Of a stretch of 64,000 nucleotides of DNA, positions 1 through 8,612 are shown piece after piece; the stretch's first letter is position 1, and each line of letters starts with the position of its first letter. The stretch is from Roseobacter weihaiensis. GTDB lineage: Bacteria > Pseudomonadota > Alphaproteobacteria > Rhodobacterales > Rhodobacteraceae. Both the position numbers and the translations under genes were made by a program. Where the stretch lies: NCBI RefSeq assembly GCF_020622345.1, contig NZ_JACNMO010000024.1, positions 1 through 64,000 of the forward strand, in the 5' to 3' direction. The notes below the pieces were generated by a model. It saw only the letters and a list, made by a program, of their open reading frames with translations, was not told the origin of the DNA and searched no databases.

Positions 1-1369
1 CCCCCATCAGGGGCCGCGCGGAAATCAGATTGGTGAAGTAGAGACCGGGAATGCCCAGCTCCTTGGCTTTCTGCACCACGGGCGTCGTGCCGATGGCGAG
101 GTCCGGCTGGATCGCTTCCATCGCCGCGCAATCGTCCTCGAGCGAGGCACGGTACTTGACCCTTGTGCCCTTGGCCTCCAGCCAGGCGGCATCCTCGGCG
201 GACCAGGGCGAATTGGCGCAGGCCGTGCCCACGTAAGGCACATTCGCGCCGCTTTCGATCAGCAGACGCGCCACCAGCAACTCGGAGCCTTCATAGCCCG
301 ACAGGGTGATCGTGCCGTTGATGGGTGTGGCCGCCAAGGCGGCGCGGATCGCGGGCAGGGCTGCATTCTGCGCGGCTGCAATGTCATCTGCGGACACACC
401 ATGCGTCTCGCCAATGGTTTTCAACCAGTCCGCCGTGCCGTCATATCCGACAGGTGCGGAACCTACCACGGGACGCCCCGCGGCTTTGAATTCACGGACC
501 GTATCCACGTAGAATGGATGGATCGCGGCCACCACGGCACAATCGAGTGCTGCGTAAAGCTCGCGCCACTCCCGACAAGGAAGTACCGGTCCTGCTGCAA
601 GGCCCATGGGGGCGAGCATCTGACCGATCATCATCGGATCAGCGGGGAACATCTCTCCCAGCATCGCCACCGTTGGCCTTGTAGACTTCCCACCCACGGG
701 TGCTGCCACCGGCCCCGCCATCGCTTCGGCGCGGGCATAGTTCAGCATGGCACCGGCCAGAACGTCTTTGGCCTCTGCATGTGTGGGAACCCCAAATCCG
801 GGAACGTCGATCCCGACGATCCGGACACCATTGATTTCCTTTGGCAGCAGACGCAGCGGCACCCCGCTGGCCGTCGGCACACAAAGGTTCGTCACGACAA
901 TCGCGTCATAGCGATCCGGATCGGCGAGTTCATGCACGCTCTCGCGGATGTCCTCGAAAAGCTTGCCTGTCACCAGGGTCTCGGAATTGAACGGCACATA
1001 GCCGACAGACCGCCGCGCGCCGTAGAAATGCGACACGAAAGTGAGCCCGTAAACACAGCAGGCCGAGCCGCTGAGCACCGTGGCCACCCGCTTCATCCGC
1101 AGACCCACCCGCAGGGAGCCAAAGGCCGGGCACATGCTCTGCGGCTGATCGTGCGGACCCATCGGGTAATCCGCCCGGAATTTATCCAACAGCTCCGACT
1201 GGCCCGCATCGCGCGCGGCCTGCGCCATATCGGCACCGGAGTGACAGCCCATCGCATCGGCGGGTGCGCTTCCAAGAGCTGCATCAGCCACACGCGACAC
1301 ATCACCATGCGGATGACCTTTGATCACCTCCACGTCGGCGGCGTCATCATATGTGACTTCTTTCTTCAT
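1..1369 (-). CDS. bchY: Chlorophyllide a reductase subunit Y (BchY), C-terminus cut by window edge
   Basis: BchY is one of the two catalytic nitrogenase-like subunits (with BchZ) of chlorophyllide a reductase (COR), which reduces ring B on the way to bacteriochlorophyll a, with electrons from BchX. Reading leftwards from the ATG at 1369, 456 codons stay open to the window edge. The family is about 500 residues, so only the C-terminal tail is missing. Family landmarks seen are the MCPAFG segment, GSACCVYGLTFVSHFYGARRSVG, and VGTACANSPW near the left edge; the cysteines in these blocks are candidate cluster ligands. The start overlaps the stop of the preceding 57-aa ORF as ATGA, indicating translational coupling. 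bchZ and the puf operon would be expected further left. Confidence 0.95.
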   Translation of the reverse strand, partial: MKKEVTYDDAADVEVIKGHPHGDVSRVADAALGSAPADAMGCHSGADMAQAARDAGQSELLDKFRADYPMGPHDQPQSMCPAFGSLRVGLRMKRVATVLSGSACCVYGLTFVSHFYGARRSVGYVPFNSETLVTGKLFEDIRESVHELADPDRYDAIVVTNLCVPTASGVPLRLLPKEINGVRIVGIDVPGFGVPTHAEAKDVLAGAMLNYARAEAMAGPVAAPVGGKSTRPTVAMLGEMFPADPMMIGQMLAPMGLAAGPVLPCREWRELYAALDCAVVAAIHPFYVDTVREFKAAGRPVVGSAPVGYDGTADWLKTIGETHGVSADDIAAAQNAALPAIRAALAATPINGTITLSGYEGSELLVARLLIESGANVPYVGTACANSPWSAEDAAWLEAKGTRVKYRASLEDDCAAMEAIQPDLAIGTTPVVQKAKELGIPGLYFTNLISARPLMG

Positions 1370-1539
1370 TCCACGCTTGCCTTGTACGTCGGGGTGAGCC
1401 TGCTCACGTCATCCATCAACTGGATGGACTTTGCGATGATGTCCTGGCTGGCCTCGTAGATCGCCATGGACTGCTGACCCATCCACAGGCCGCGGGCCCG
1501 CGCCTGACGGGTCTTCTCGGATCGCTCATGCGTCGTCAT
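1366..1539 (-). CDS. Small unrecognised ORF (57 aa) between bchX and bchY
   Basis: I do not recognise this protein. It starts at an ATG (1539) with a strong GGAGGT Shine-Dalgarno ending about five bases upstream. It overlaps the last 14 nt of bchX in another frame, and its stop overlaps the bchY start as ATGA. The sequence begins [17 protein letters not shown] and continues as a predicted amphipathic helix (QQSMAIYEASQDIIAKSIQLMDDVSRL) with no cysteines and no membrane segment. Nothing else fills the 156-nt gap between bchX and bchY. The ribosome-binding site and coupled overlaps argue that it is translated with the COR subunits. It could be an assembly or stability factor, or simply a coupling device; function is not inferable from sequence. 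Confidence 0.7.
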   Translation of the reverse strand: MTTHERSEKTRQARARGLWMGQQSMAIYEASQDIIAKSIQLMDDVSRLTPTYKASVE

Positions 1540-2530
1540 AAACCACCTCCAGCGAGGGCTGCGGCGCTGCGTTCTTGCCCCGCATATCCATGTCAGTTGC
1601 AGGCTCCAGCACGAAATCGCCCCCGGTTTCCGACGCATCGAAAAGCCCGAGCAAACCATCTTGATCCAACGGCGCGGGGCGTACCGGTGGAGCCACGGCA
1701 ACGTTATCGCCCAGCTCTGCAAAAAGACTGCCCCATTGGGATTTTGCGGTGCCGACGATCTGGTAATTCGCGGATTTCTTGCGCAGATCGTCGTCCTGCG
1801 GGATCGAGGCGAGGATCGGGATATCGACGGCTTGCGCAAAGGCTGCCGCCTCACCGCTGCCGTCATCCTTGTTGATGACCAGCCCTGCGACCCCCACGTT
1901 GCCCCCCAGCTTGCGGAAATACTCCACCGCCGAGCAGACATTGTTGGCCACATAGAGGGACTGCAGATCGTTGGAGGCCACCAAGATCACCTTTTGCGCC
2001 ATGTCCCGCGCAATCGGCAGACCAAAGCCGCCACAGACCACATCGCCGAGGAAATCCAGCAGCACATAGTCAAAGTCCCAGTCATGGAAGCCAAGCTTTT
2101 CCAAAAGCTCGAAGCCATGAATGATGCCCCGGCCCCCACAGCCACGCCCCACCTCGGGCCCCCCAAGCTCCATGGCAAAGACGCCGCCGCGCTTGAAACA
2201 CACATCTCCGATCTTGACCTCTTCGCCTGCAAGCTTCTTGCGGGTCGAGGTCTCGATGATCGTCGGGCAGGCCTTGCCGCCAAAGAGCAGCGAGGTGGTA
2301 TCGGATTTCGGATCACAGCCGATCAGCAATACGCGCTTGCCCTGCTCGGCCATCATGTGGCTGAGGTTGGCCAACGTAAAGGATTTGCCGATCCCCCCCT
2401 TGCCATAGATCGCAATGATCTGGGTCTTGGAGGTGGGCGCACCCTGCGGCACTTCCAGCGAGGGCTCCGCCGCAGCTTCATCGCGCAGGCGCTTGTCGAA
2501 ATCTTTGAGGTTTGGAACTTCGTCTTTCAC
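1526..2530 (-). CDS. bchX: Chlorophyllide a reductase iron protein (BchX)
   Basis: BchX is the NifH-like ATP-dependent reductase of COR, passing electrons from ferredoxin to BchY-BchZ. At 334 aa the length is normal for the family. The P-loop GKGGIGKS is at residues 43-50, and the two cysteines that would bridge the dimer's [4Fe-4S] cluster are C131 (GRGCGGRG) and C166 (GDVVCGGFG). The start is a GTG whose last two bases open the bchC stop (GTGA), so it is coupled to bchC. Its 3' end overlaps the 57-aa ORF by 14 nt. BchX is told from BchL by the N-terminal extension of about 35 residues and its place next to bchC and bchY. Confidence 0.97.
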   Translation of the reverse strand: MKDEVPNLKDFDKRLRDEAAAEPSLEVPQGAPTSKTQIIAIYGKGGIGKSFTLANLSHMMAEQGKRVLLIGCDPKSDTTSLLFGGKACPTIIETSTRKKLAGEEVKIGDVCFKRGGVFAMELGGPEVGRGCGGRGIIHGFELLEKLGFHDWDFDYVLLDFLGDVVCGGFGLPIARDMAQKVILVASNDLQSLYVANNVCSAVEYFRKLGGNVGVAGLVINKDDGSGEAAAFAQAVDIPILASIPQDDDLRKKSANYQIVGTAKSQWGSLFAELGDNVAVAPPVRPAPLDQDGLLGLFDASETGGDFVLEPATDMDMRGKNAAPQPSLEVVYDDA

Positions 2531-3468
2531 ACGGCGTCCTTCCAGTTCAGAATCATTTTCAGGCAGTCGGGATCGGTGAAAGCCTGGATGTAGGCCTGCC
2601 GCGCATTCTGGTGGCCTGCCTGATGCGTTATCAGATCGTCCAGGCTCAGCAGCCCGGCTTCGACCAGCGCCCGCGTGGCGGCCAGATCATCATGCGTCCA
2701 TTCCGCTGCAACCCGGAACCGCGCCTCTTTCATAAAGGCGGGCGGAAAGGCGAAACTGATCGGCGTGGTGTAGAATCCGGCCAGCACGATTTCACCGCCC
2801 TTGCCCAGACGCCCCACCAGATCGTTGAGCACCTCAACCGAACCGGATGCATCATAGACCGACATGTAGTCGCGGCACGGATCATCCTCGGGCGCGATCA
2901 CCTGATAGCCCGCAGCCCCCTGACGGCGGCTTGCATCGATTTCCCAGACCATGGGCGCAGGCGCACCTGCGGCAATTGTCAGACGCGCCAGCAAGCGGCC
3001 CAGAACACCGTGCCCCACAATCAGGTCCGGGACGGATTTGTTCAGCCCGGCCATCGCATGGCGCGCGGTCGCGGCCAGCGCCAGCAAAGCGCCGCTGGCG
3101 CCATGACCGGCGTCGATCCGGGTCACCCGGTCTGGCGCTGTAACCACACGCGACGCCGCCCCGCCAAAAAGCCCGAAGGCCCCGTCGTAGCAGTTGGCCC
3201 CGGGAACAAAGACACGCTCGCCCACCTTGAAGCCGGTCGACAGCGGTGCTTCGACAATTTCGCCCACCGCCTCATAGCCGGGCACCAGCGGGTATCCCAT
3301 GCCGGGGAAGGGTGGCATCTCACCAGACCAGAACAGCTTCTCGGTTCCGGTCGAAATCCCGGAATGTTCAATGTCCACAACCAGATCGCCCTCCCCCGGT
3401 GCCTTAAGCATCAGGGTGTCAACGTCGAGGTCTTTGGGACCTTTCAGAAGAACGGCGGTGGTGTCCAA
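2527..3468 (-). CDS. bchC: Bacteriochlorophyllide a (3-hydroxyethyl) dehydrogenase (BchC)
   Basis: BchC oxidises the C3-hydroxyethyl group to acetyl in bacteriochlorophyllide a synthesis and belongs to the zinc-independent medium-chain dehydrogenase-like group. The block [34 protein letters not shown] is characteristic. I place the start at a TTG (3468), preceded by AGGAG eight bases upstream, giving 313 aa, close to known BchC proteins. The frame stays open to another TTG at 3513 without a convincing ribosome site. It is the first gene of the bchCXY transcription unit, with its own PpsR-controlled promoter between it and crtF, and it overlaps bchX. Confidence 0.93.
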   Translation of the reverse strand: MDTTAVLLKGPKDLDVDTLMLKAPGEGDLVVDIEHSGISTGTEKLFWSGEMPPFPGMGYPLVPGYEAVGEIVEAPLSTGFKVGERVFVPGANCYDGAFGLFGGAASRVVTAPDRVTRIDAGHGASGALLALAATARHAMAGLNKSVPDLIVGHGVLGRLLARLTIAAGAPAPMVWEIDASRRQGAAGYQVIAPEDDPCRDYMSVYDASGSVEVLNDLVGRLGKGGEIVLAGFYTTPISFAFPPAFMKEARFRVAAEWTHDDLAATRALVEAGLLSLDDLITHQAGHQNARQAYIQAFTDPDCLKMILNWKDAV

Positions 3469-3540
3469 GGGCGTGGCTCCTGTCTCAATCCGGGGTCTTT
3501 TGAACGGGGTCAAAGACTCACAGATTCTGGCTTCGTTACC

Positions 3541-3584
3541 TGTCAGTTTAAACTTACATCATTTTGTGTCAACTATAATTGACA
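3541..3584 (-). promoter_or_regulatory. bchC promoter with two PpsR/CrtJ operators
   Basis: Two TGT-N12-ACA palindromes lie at 3541-3558 and 3567-3584, 26 nt apart centre to centre. On the minus strand TTGACA (3572-3567) in the upstream box and TAAACT (3550-3545) in the downstream box are separated by 16 nt and make a plausible -35/-10 pair. Both palindromes would therefore cover the polymerase site, the arrangement known for the Rhodobacter bchC promoter. Inference: aerobic or light repression by PpsR. Confidence 0.85.
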
Positions 3585-3587
3585 CAT

Positions 3588-4736
3588 TTAATCTGACAGT
3601 TTTGGCTTTTGCGCGGTGACCACCCGTGTGACGTAATTCCGGGCAGGCTGCGGACAGTTGATATCGGTAAAGCCGGCCTCGGCGCAGAGGCGCGCAATCT
3701 CCTGCGCGGATCGGGTCCGGCCGGTCTGCATGGCCATGGTGTAGAAGGCAAAATAGATGTCCCCGGCCCTGTCCGGCTTGGCCCCGCCGCCCATGGGTTC
3801 CGAGATCACAAGCCGTCCGCCCTCGGGCAGGGCTGCAAAGACCGACGCCAAAAGGGCGGCAACGGTCTGGTCCTGATGATCGTAGAGCACACGGACCAGC
3901 GATATCGTATCGGCACCCCGGGGCAGCGGATCATCCCGGAACGATCCGGGCTGGATGGTGACGCGATCCATCAGACCGGCTGCTTCGAAACGGGCGGTGG
4001 CCCCCGGTGTGACCTGCGGCAGGTCAAAGAGCACCAGCTCCGGGCCGGCATGCGCCGTCCCGACCGCTTCGAGAAACGCGCCGGTACCGCCGCCGATATC
4101 CATCAGCCGCTTGGTCTCTCTGAAAGAGACGGCGCGCAATGTGTCTTGGGCGACCAGCAACTGGCTTTGCGCCATGAGGTCGGAATAGCGCCGCGCGGCC
4201 TCCGGGTCGACATCGCCGCGCGCGCCAAAAACATAGGGCCAGAACTCCGACAGCTCGGTGCGCTCAGGCCCGCGCAGCAGCGCCACCGGATCCGAGAGGT
4301 CCGCGTAGAACGCCTTGTGATGGCGGATCATGGCCTCCAGCCCCGGCACACCCATCAGCGCGGCGCCCTTGCGGGCCAAGGCATATCCGCCCCGGCGTTT
4401 GCGCTTTACCAGATCCAGTGCCGCGGCCGCCTGCAGGAGCACCGCCATCCGGTCCGCGGCAATGCCTGTCGCCCGGCCTAGCCCTTGGGCCGTTTGCGGC
4501 CCGCCGCGCAACCGGCGCAACAGGTCCAGTTCCACCACGGCCATCAGCACCTGACTTTGCACGAATCCCTGCACGATCTCGAAAAGCGCCGCCCCATCCC
4601 GGCGTGCCCGGCGGCGCGTGAGGGGAAACCGGCTCGCCCAGCTTTGAAACGCGGGGCGGGCCACCAACCGGTTCAGCCAGCCCCCCCGCCAATCCGGCAG
4701 GCCGGGACCCGTCAGGTCATGTGCGGTGTCAGACAT
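3588..4736 (-). CDS. crtF: Demethylspheroidene O-methyltransferase (CrtF)
   Basis: CrtF methylates the C1 hydroxyl of demethylspheroidene with S-adenosylmethionine, a late step to spheroidene. The protein has a winged-helix dimerisation half (about residues 40-150) followed by a Rossmann methyltransferase fold with the SAM motif LMDIGGGTGAFLEAV. I use the ATG at 4736, giving 382 aa and an 8-nt overlap with crtE; an in-frame upstream start at 4757 is possible. No good ribosome site precedes it, so expression probably depends on coupling to crtE. It ends just before the bchC operators. Confidence 0.94.
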   Translation of the reverse strand: MSDTAHDLTGPGLPDWRGGWLNRLVARPAFQSWASRFPLTRRRARRDGAALFEIVQGFVQSQVLMAVVELDLLRRLRGGPQTAQGLGRATGIAADRMAVLLQAAAALDLVKRKRRGGYALARKGAALMGVPGLEAMIRHHKAFYADLSDPVALLRGPERTELSEFWPYVFGARGDVDPEAARRYSDLMAQSQLLVAQDTLRAVSFRETKRLMDIGGGTGAFLEAVGTAHAGPELVLFDLPQVTPGATARFEAAGLMDRVTIQPGSFRDDPLPRGADTISLVRVLYDHQDQTVAALLASVFAALPEGGRLVISEPMGGGAKPDRAGDIYFAFYTMAMQTGRTRSAQEIARLCAEAGFTDINCPQPARNYVTRVVTAQKPKLSD

Positions 4737-5613
4737 TGCTGCGCGCGGCCGAGACATGGGGCGCGACCGGTGTCAGCCGCTCTGCATATTTGCGCACCAT
4801 CTCGGCCAGCTGCGCCTCACCCGGGCACGACGGGATCGAGGCGATCGCCCCGCCCAGAATGTCCTTGAGCCTTGAGATCGCCCCCTGCACGCCCAGCAAG
4901 GTCACCGCATTGGGCCGCCCGTGCAGATCATCCTGACCCGCAGGCTTGCCCAGCGTCTCCGCATCATAGAGTGCGTCGCGCAGATCGTCGGCCACCTGAA
5001 AAGCCTCGCCGATGCGCGCGCCAAGCTCGAACCAGGGCTCGGCCTCCTGCCCCGCCGCAACCGCGCCCATCTGCGTGGCCGCAATGAAGAGCGCGCCGGT
5101 CTTGGCCTGATGATAGGCGGAGAGGTCGATCTCGGCTTCACTCTCCCAGCCCTGGCCTGCGCAGATCCCGCCCGGCATGCCGGTGCGCTGCGACAGGATG
5201 ATGATAAGCTGGGCGACCCGCTCCGGGGCAAGGCCCGATTGACGGGCCAGGGTCTCGAAGGCCAGAACGATCAGACTGTCGCCGGTCAGCACCGCCAAGG
5301 GCTCGGAATAGGCTTTGTGCACCGATGGCTTGCCCCGCCGCATATCCGCATCGTCAAAGCAGGGCAGATCGTCATGCACGAGGCTCGCGCAGTGGATCAT
5401 CTCCAGCGCCGCAGCGGCCGCATCGGTGAGCCGGGGCCGGTCATCGCCGCAGGCCATCGCCACGGAGGTGAGAATCGTCGGCCGGATCCGCGCGCCGCCC
5501 GGAGAGGTCGCATAGCCGAGGGCGGACGACAAACGCGGCGGCACAGCGCCACGCCCCTGCCCCACAGCGACGGACTGTGCGATTGCGGTTTCAATTCGGG
5601 TATTCATGCCCAT
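4729..5613 (-). CDS. crtE: Geranylgeranyl diphosphate synthase (CrtE)
   Basis: CrtE condenses isopentenyl diphosphate with allylic diphosphates to GGPP, the precursor for carotenoids and the bacteriochlorophyll tail. At 294 aa it shows the first aspartate-rich motif DDLPCFDDAD at residues 81-90 and the second, DDLRD, at 209-213, the two Mg-diphosphate binding sites of trans-prenyltransferases. The ATG at 5613 follows AAGGA at good spacing. It is the first gene of the leftward crtEF-bchCXY superoperon and is divergent from crtD, with paired PpsR boxes in between. Confidence 0.96.
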   Translation of the reverse strand: MGMNTRIETAIAQSVAVGQGRGAVPPRLSSALGYATSPGGARIRPTILTSVAMACGDDRPRLTDAAAAALEMIHCASLVHDDLPCFDDADMRRGKPSVHKAYSEPLAVLTGDSLIVLAFETLARQSGLAPERVAQLIIILSQRTGMPGGICAGQGWESEAEIDLSAYHQAKTGALFIAATQMGAVAAGQEAEPWFELGARIGEAFQVADDLRDALYDAETLGKPAGQDDLHGRPNAVTLLGVQGAISRLKDILGGAIASIPSCPGEAQLAEMVRKYAERLTPVAPHVSAARSNV

Positions 5614-5637
5614 GCGAAGGTCCTTTCAGCAGGGGTG

Positions 5638-5679
5638 TGTCAAGAATTTGCGACACTAAAGTGTAAATCATACTGGACA
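5638..5679. promoter_or_regulatory. Paired PpsR/CrtJ operators between crtE and crtD
   Basis: Two TGT-N12-ACA palindromes, TGTCAAGAATTTGCGACA (5638-5655) and TGTAAATCATACTGGACA (5662-5679), sit in the 94-nt divergent gap between crtE and crtD, with centres 24 nt apart. That spacing suits cooperative PpsR tetramer binding on one helical face. Both directions of transcription should be controlled together. Confidence 0.85.
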
Positions 5680-5707
5680 GTTTGCCGCGTTGAGTCAACA
5701 ATCCCCT

Positions 5708-7255
5708 ATGCATGTTTCCACAGCACCCCTTGTTCCGGACCGCCCGCGCGCCATTGTGATCGGCGCGGGCGTTGCCGGGCTGGCCGCGGCACTGCGGCTG
5801 GCCCGTGGCGGGATGCAGGTCACGCTGCTGGAACGGCACGCGCACGCAGGCGGCAAGATCAGAACCCTGCCCAGTGCCGCCGGGCCTGTGGACGCAGGCC
5901 CGACCGTGCTGACCCTGCGGCACGTCTTTGACGAGCTTTTTGCCGCGGCGGGCGCGCAGCTGGACGATCATGTCACGCTGATTCCGCAAGGCATTCTGGC
6001 GCGCCATTTCTGGCCGGATGGCAGCCGTCTGGATCTGCACGCCGATGCAGAGGCCAGCCGGGCCGCCATTGCCGATTTTGCAGGGCCGCAGGCCGCCGAT
6101 GACTTCGCCCGCTTTCATGCCCGCACAGCAACACTGTTCAAGGCTTTCGACATACCGATGATGCAGGCCCCTGCCCCCCGTCTGGGCGCACTGGTGCCCT
6201 ATGTGCTGAGACAACCGCGCCTGATCCGGGCCATGGCCCCGCTTTCGACCCTGAATCAGTCTCTGGCAAGGCAGTTCAGTGACCCGCGGCTGGCACAGCT
6301 TTTCGGTCGTTACGCGACCTATGTGGGCGGCGCGCCGCATCTCAGCCCGGCGATCCTGTCGCTGATCTGGCAGGCCGAGGCCGCAGGCGTCTGGGTGGTC
6401 AAAGGCGGCATGCACAAACTGGCCGAGGCGATGGCCAAGCTCGCCCAGAAGGCCGGCGTGGAGATCCGACACCGGGCCCATGTGGATGAAATCCGCGTCA
6501 CGGGCGGGCGCGCGACCGGCGTGACAATCGGCGAGACCACACTGGAGGCGGATGCGATCCTCTATGCCGGGGATCCGCGCGCCCTGGCGACAGGCAGCAT
6601 GGGGGCCGCGCTGAAAGTCGTGGCCCCGCAAACGCGTAGCCTGCCCCGATCCTTCTCCGCCCGCGTGCACAGTTTTGCCGCAACGCCTCAGGGGGTCGAT
6701 CTGACCCACCACAACGTGTTTTTCGGCGCCGACCCTGACCGCGAATTCCGCGACCTCGCAGCGGGGCGACTGCCGCCGGACCCGACCCTCTATCTCTGCG
6801 CCGAAGACCGGGGCCAGACCACCGCCCCCCCGCCGCTTGAACGCTTCGAGATGATCTCGAACGCGCCCGCAACAGAGACTGAAACTCCCCCGAAGGACCT
6901 CGACCAATGGCATCATCAGATCATGCAGAAGATAGCGGATATGGGCTTGGCCTTCACGCCAACGCCCCCGGCCTCGACGATGACGACACCGCAACACTTC
7001 GCAAGCCTGTTTCCCCAGACGCTGGGCGCGCTTTACGGCCAGACCCCGCACGGGCTGACCGCAGCGCTGCGCCGTCCAACGGCCCAGACCCCGATCAAGG
7101 GGCTCTGGCTGGCAGGCGGTGGGACGCATCCGGGCGCGGGGGTGCCGATGGCGACGCTCTCCGCCCGGCACGCGGCAGAGGCGATCTTGCGCGCCCAAAC
7201 TTCAACATCGATGTCGGCCCCAACGGCTACGCCTGGTGGTATGTCGACGGGCTGA
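5708..7255 (+). CDS. crtD: Hydroxyneurosporene desaturase / methoxyneurosporene dehydrogenase (CrtD)
   Basis: CrtD introduces the C3,4 double bond in the spheroidene pathway and is a phytoene-desaturase-family flavoprotein. The N-terminal FAD motif VIGAGVAGLAAALRLARGG is followed by the LLERHAHAGGK strand, and the C-terminal family signature is WLAGGGTHPGAGVP. I use ATG 5708 (515 aa); a TTG lies six codons upstream. The C-terminal 60 nt or so overlap the region encoding the conserved N-terminus of CrtC in another frame. Confidence 0.94.
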   Translation: MHVSTAPLVPDRPRAIVIGAGVAGLAAALRLARGGMQVTLLERHAHAGGKIRTLPSAAGPVDAGPTVLTLRHVFDELFAAAGAQLDDHVTLIPQGILARHFWPDGSRLDLHADAEASRAAIADFAGPQAADDFARFHARTATLFKAFDIPMMQAPAPRLGALVPYVLRQPRLIRAMAPLSTLNQSLARQFSDPRLAQLFGRYATYVGGAPHLSPAILSLIWQAEAAGVWVVKGGMHKLAEAMAKLAQKAGVEIRHRAHVDEIRVTGGRATGVTIGETTLEADAILYAGDPRALATGSMGAALKVVAPQTRSLPRSFSARVHSFAATPQGVDLTHHNVFFGADPDREFRDLAAGRLPPDPTLYLCAEDRGQTTAPPPLERFEMISNAPATETETPPKDLDQWHHQIMQKIADMGLAFTPTPPASTMTTPQHFASLFPQTLGALYGQTPHGLTAALRRPTAQTPIKGLWLAGGGTHPGAGVPMATLSARHAAEAILRAQTSTSMSAPTATPGGMSTG

Positions 7256-8118
7256 GCGCCTGCGGCACGCGGGCGGTCTCCGTCATCGGGTTTATCGGCT
7301 CGGTCTTTTCGCCCTGGTACCGCTGGTCGGGCCGCAAATGCCCGCAGGATCATGTCTGCATCAACGTGGCGACCTACGGGCCCAGCGGGCGATTCACCAT
7401 GACCGATCGCGGGCAATCCGCCCTGCGCCAGACCGCGTCACGGCTTGAGGTTGGCCCCTCGATGATGCGCTGGGACGGGGCCGATCTGGTGATCGAGATC
7501 GATGAGATTTCCAGCCTGCCGCTCATCAGCCGCATCCGGGGGGAGATTCGCGTAACCCCTTCCGCGATCACATCGGTGGAGCTGCCGCTGACGCCGGACG
7601 GGGCCCACATCTGGCGCCCCTTTGCCCCCACATCCCGGATCAGCGTCAACATCGACCGGCCTGGCTGGCAGTGGCAGGGCGAGGGCTATTTTGACGCCAA
7701 CTTCGGCACCCGCGCGCTGGAGGAAGACTTCAGCTACTGGACCTGGGGCCGCTTCCCCACCTCCACAGGGGCCACCTGTTTCTATGACGCCACGCGGCTT
7801 GACGGGTCGGAACTTTCCGCCGGGTTTGCCTTTGACCCCTCGGGGCAGGTGCAACAGATACCGTTGCCGCAAAAAACCGCCCTGCGCCGCAGCCTCTGGG
7901 CCGTGAAGCGTGAAACCCGCGCCGACGCAGGCTTTCGCCCCCGGCAGGTGATGCAGATGCTCGATGCGCCTTTCTACACGCGCTCAGCAGTGGAAACCAA
8001 GCTGGCAGGCGAGGTCACAACCGGCGTGCATGAAGCGCTGGATCTAAGGCGGTTCCGCTCTGCGCTGCTCAAACCGATGCTGGCCCTGCGGGTGCCCCGC
8101 CGCAAAGGCTGGCGCTGA
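7195..8118 (+). CDS. crtC: Hydroxyneurosporene synthase (CrtC); start codon unclear
   Basis: CrtC hydrates neurosporene or related carotenes at C1,2. Recognisable homology begins around PNFNIDVGPNGYAWWYVDG and continues through FIGSVFSPWYRW and EEDFSYWTWGRF to the stop at 8118 (about 307 codons). The start coordinate given marks the beginning of homology, not a start codon. In this frame there is no ATG, GTG or TTG between 6907 and the conserved region; the next is GTG 7366, which would remove conserved sequence. Options are a long overlap with crtD from ATG 6907, a rare start (CTG 7105 or ATC 7207), or a sequence error. It converges on tspO, with stops 2 nt apart. Confidence 0.85.
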   Translation, partial: PNFNIDVGPNGYAWWYVDGLSACGTRAVSVIGFIGSVFSPWYRWSGRKCPQDHVCINVATYGPSGRFTMTDRGQSALRQTASRLEVGPSMMRWDGADLVIEIDEISSLPLISRIRGEIRVTPSAITSVELPLTPDGAHIWRPFAPTSRISVNIDRPGWQWQGEGYFDANFGTRALEEDFSYWTWGRFPTSTGATCFYDATRLDGSELSAGFAFDPSGQVQQIPLPQKTALRRSLWAVKRETRADAGFRPRQVMQMLDAPFYTRSAVETKLAGEVTTGVHEALDLRRFRSALLKPMLALRVPRRKGWR

Positions 8119-8120
8119 GG

Positions 8121-8612
8121 CTACTGCGCCATCTCCGGCGGGTTGCGGGCCACATCCGGGTTCAACCGCCAGACCGACGCATTGAGCGCGGCAGCGATGG
8201 TCACCCAGACCAGATAGGGGAAAAACAGCAGTCCCGCGATCCGGTCCACCTGCCAGAGCGCCAGCATGGCGCTGAACACCGCGAGCCATAGAAACGTGAC
8301 GACGGCCATCCCCATGCGGATGTTCTTGAGGCCGAAAAACACCGGCGTCCAGAGCCCGTTGAACGCGATCTGCAACGCCCAGAAGGCCAGCGCGATCCCG
8401 TTGTTTTCGGCCATCGCAGCCCGCGCACCGGCCATCGCGATACAGATATAGAGCACCATCCATGTCACCGGAAAGACCCAATCGGGCGGCGTGAACCATG
8501 GCTTGTTCAACTGGCGATACCAAGGCCCCGGCTGAAACAACCCGCCGGTGACGCCCGCGCCAAGGCAGGCGGCGAAGAAGATGCAGAATAAAAGCCAGAA
8601 CATGGCAGTCAC
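8121..8612 (-). CDS. tspO: Tryptophan-rich sensory protein TspO (CrtK)
   Basis: TspO is an outer-membrane five-helix protein of the translocator/peripheral benzodiazepine receptor family. In Rhodobacter it modulates pigment gene expression in response to oxygen and tetrapyrroles. The protein is 163 aa with five hydrophobic segments and the family's Trp/Pro-rich loop (PGPWYRQLNKPWFTPPDWVF) plus the ALNASVWRLN C-terminal helix. The start is GTG 8612 overlapping the crtB stop (GTGA); an ATG three codons later (8603) is an alternative. Last gene of the leftward crtI-crtB-tspO unit. Confidence 0.95.
   Translation of the reverse strand: MTAMFWLLFCIFFAACLGAGVTGGLFQPGPWYRQLNKPWFTPPDWVFPVTWMVLYICIAMAGARAAMAENNGIALAFWALQIAFNGLWTPVFFGLKNIRMGMAVVTFLWLAVFSAMLALWQVDRIAGLLFFPYLVWVTIAAALNASVWRLNPDVARNPPEMAQ

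Noticed and set aside
401-1459. 352-codon plus-strand open frame
   Set aside because: It lies antisense to bchY, is rich in His/Arg as expected from the complement of GC-rich codons, and has no family signal. Shadow of bchY.
3469-3513. Longer BchC from TTG 3513
   Set aside because: No ribosome site, and it would add 15 residues beyond the usual N-terminus; TTG 3468 has AGGAG at good spacing.
6907-7194. N-terminal extension of CrtC from ATG 6907
   Set aside because: The 96 residues are an out-of-frame reading of crtD without the hydrophobicity or conservation expected; kept only as one option for the unclear start.
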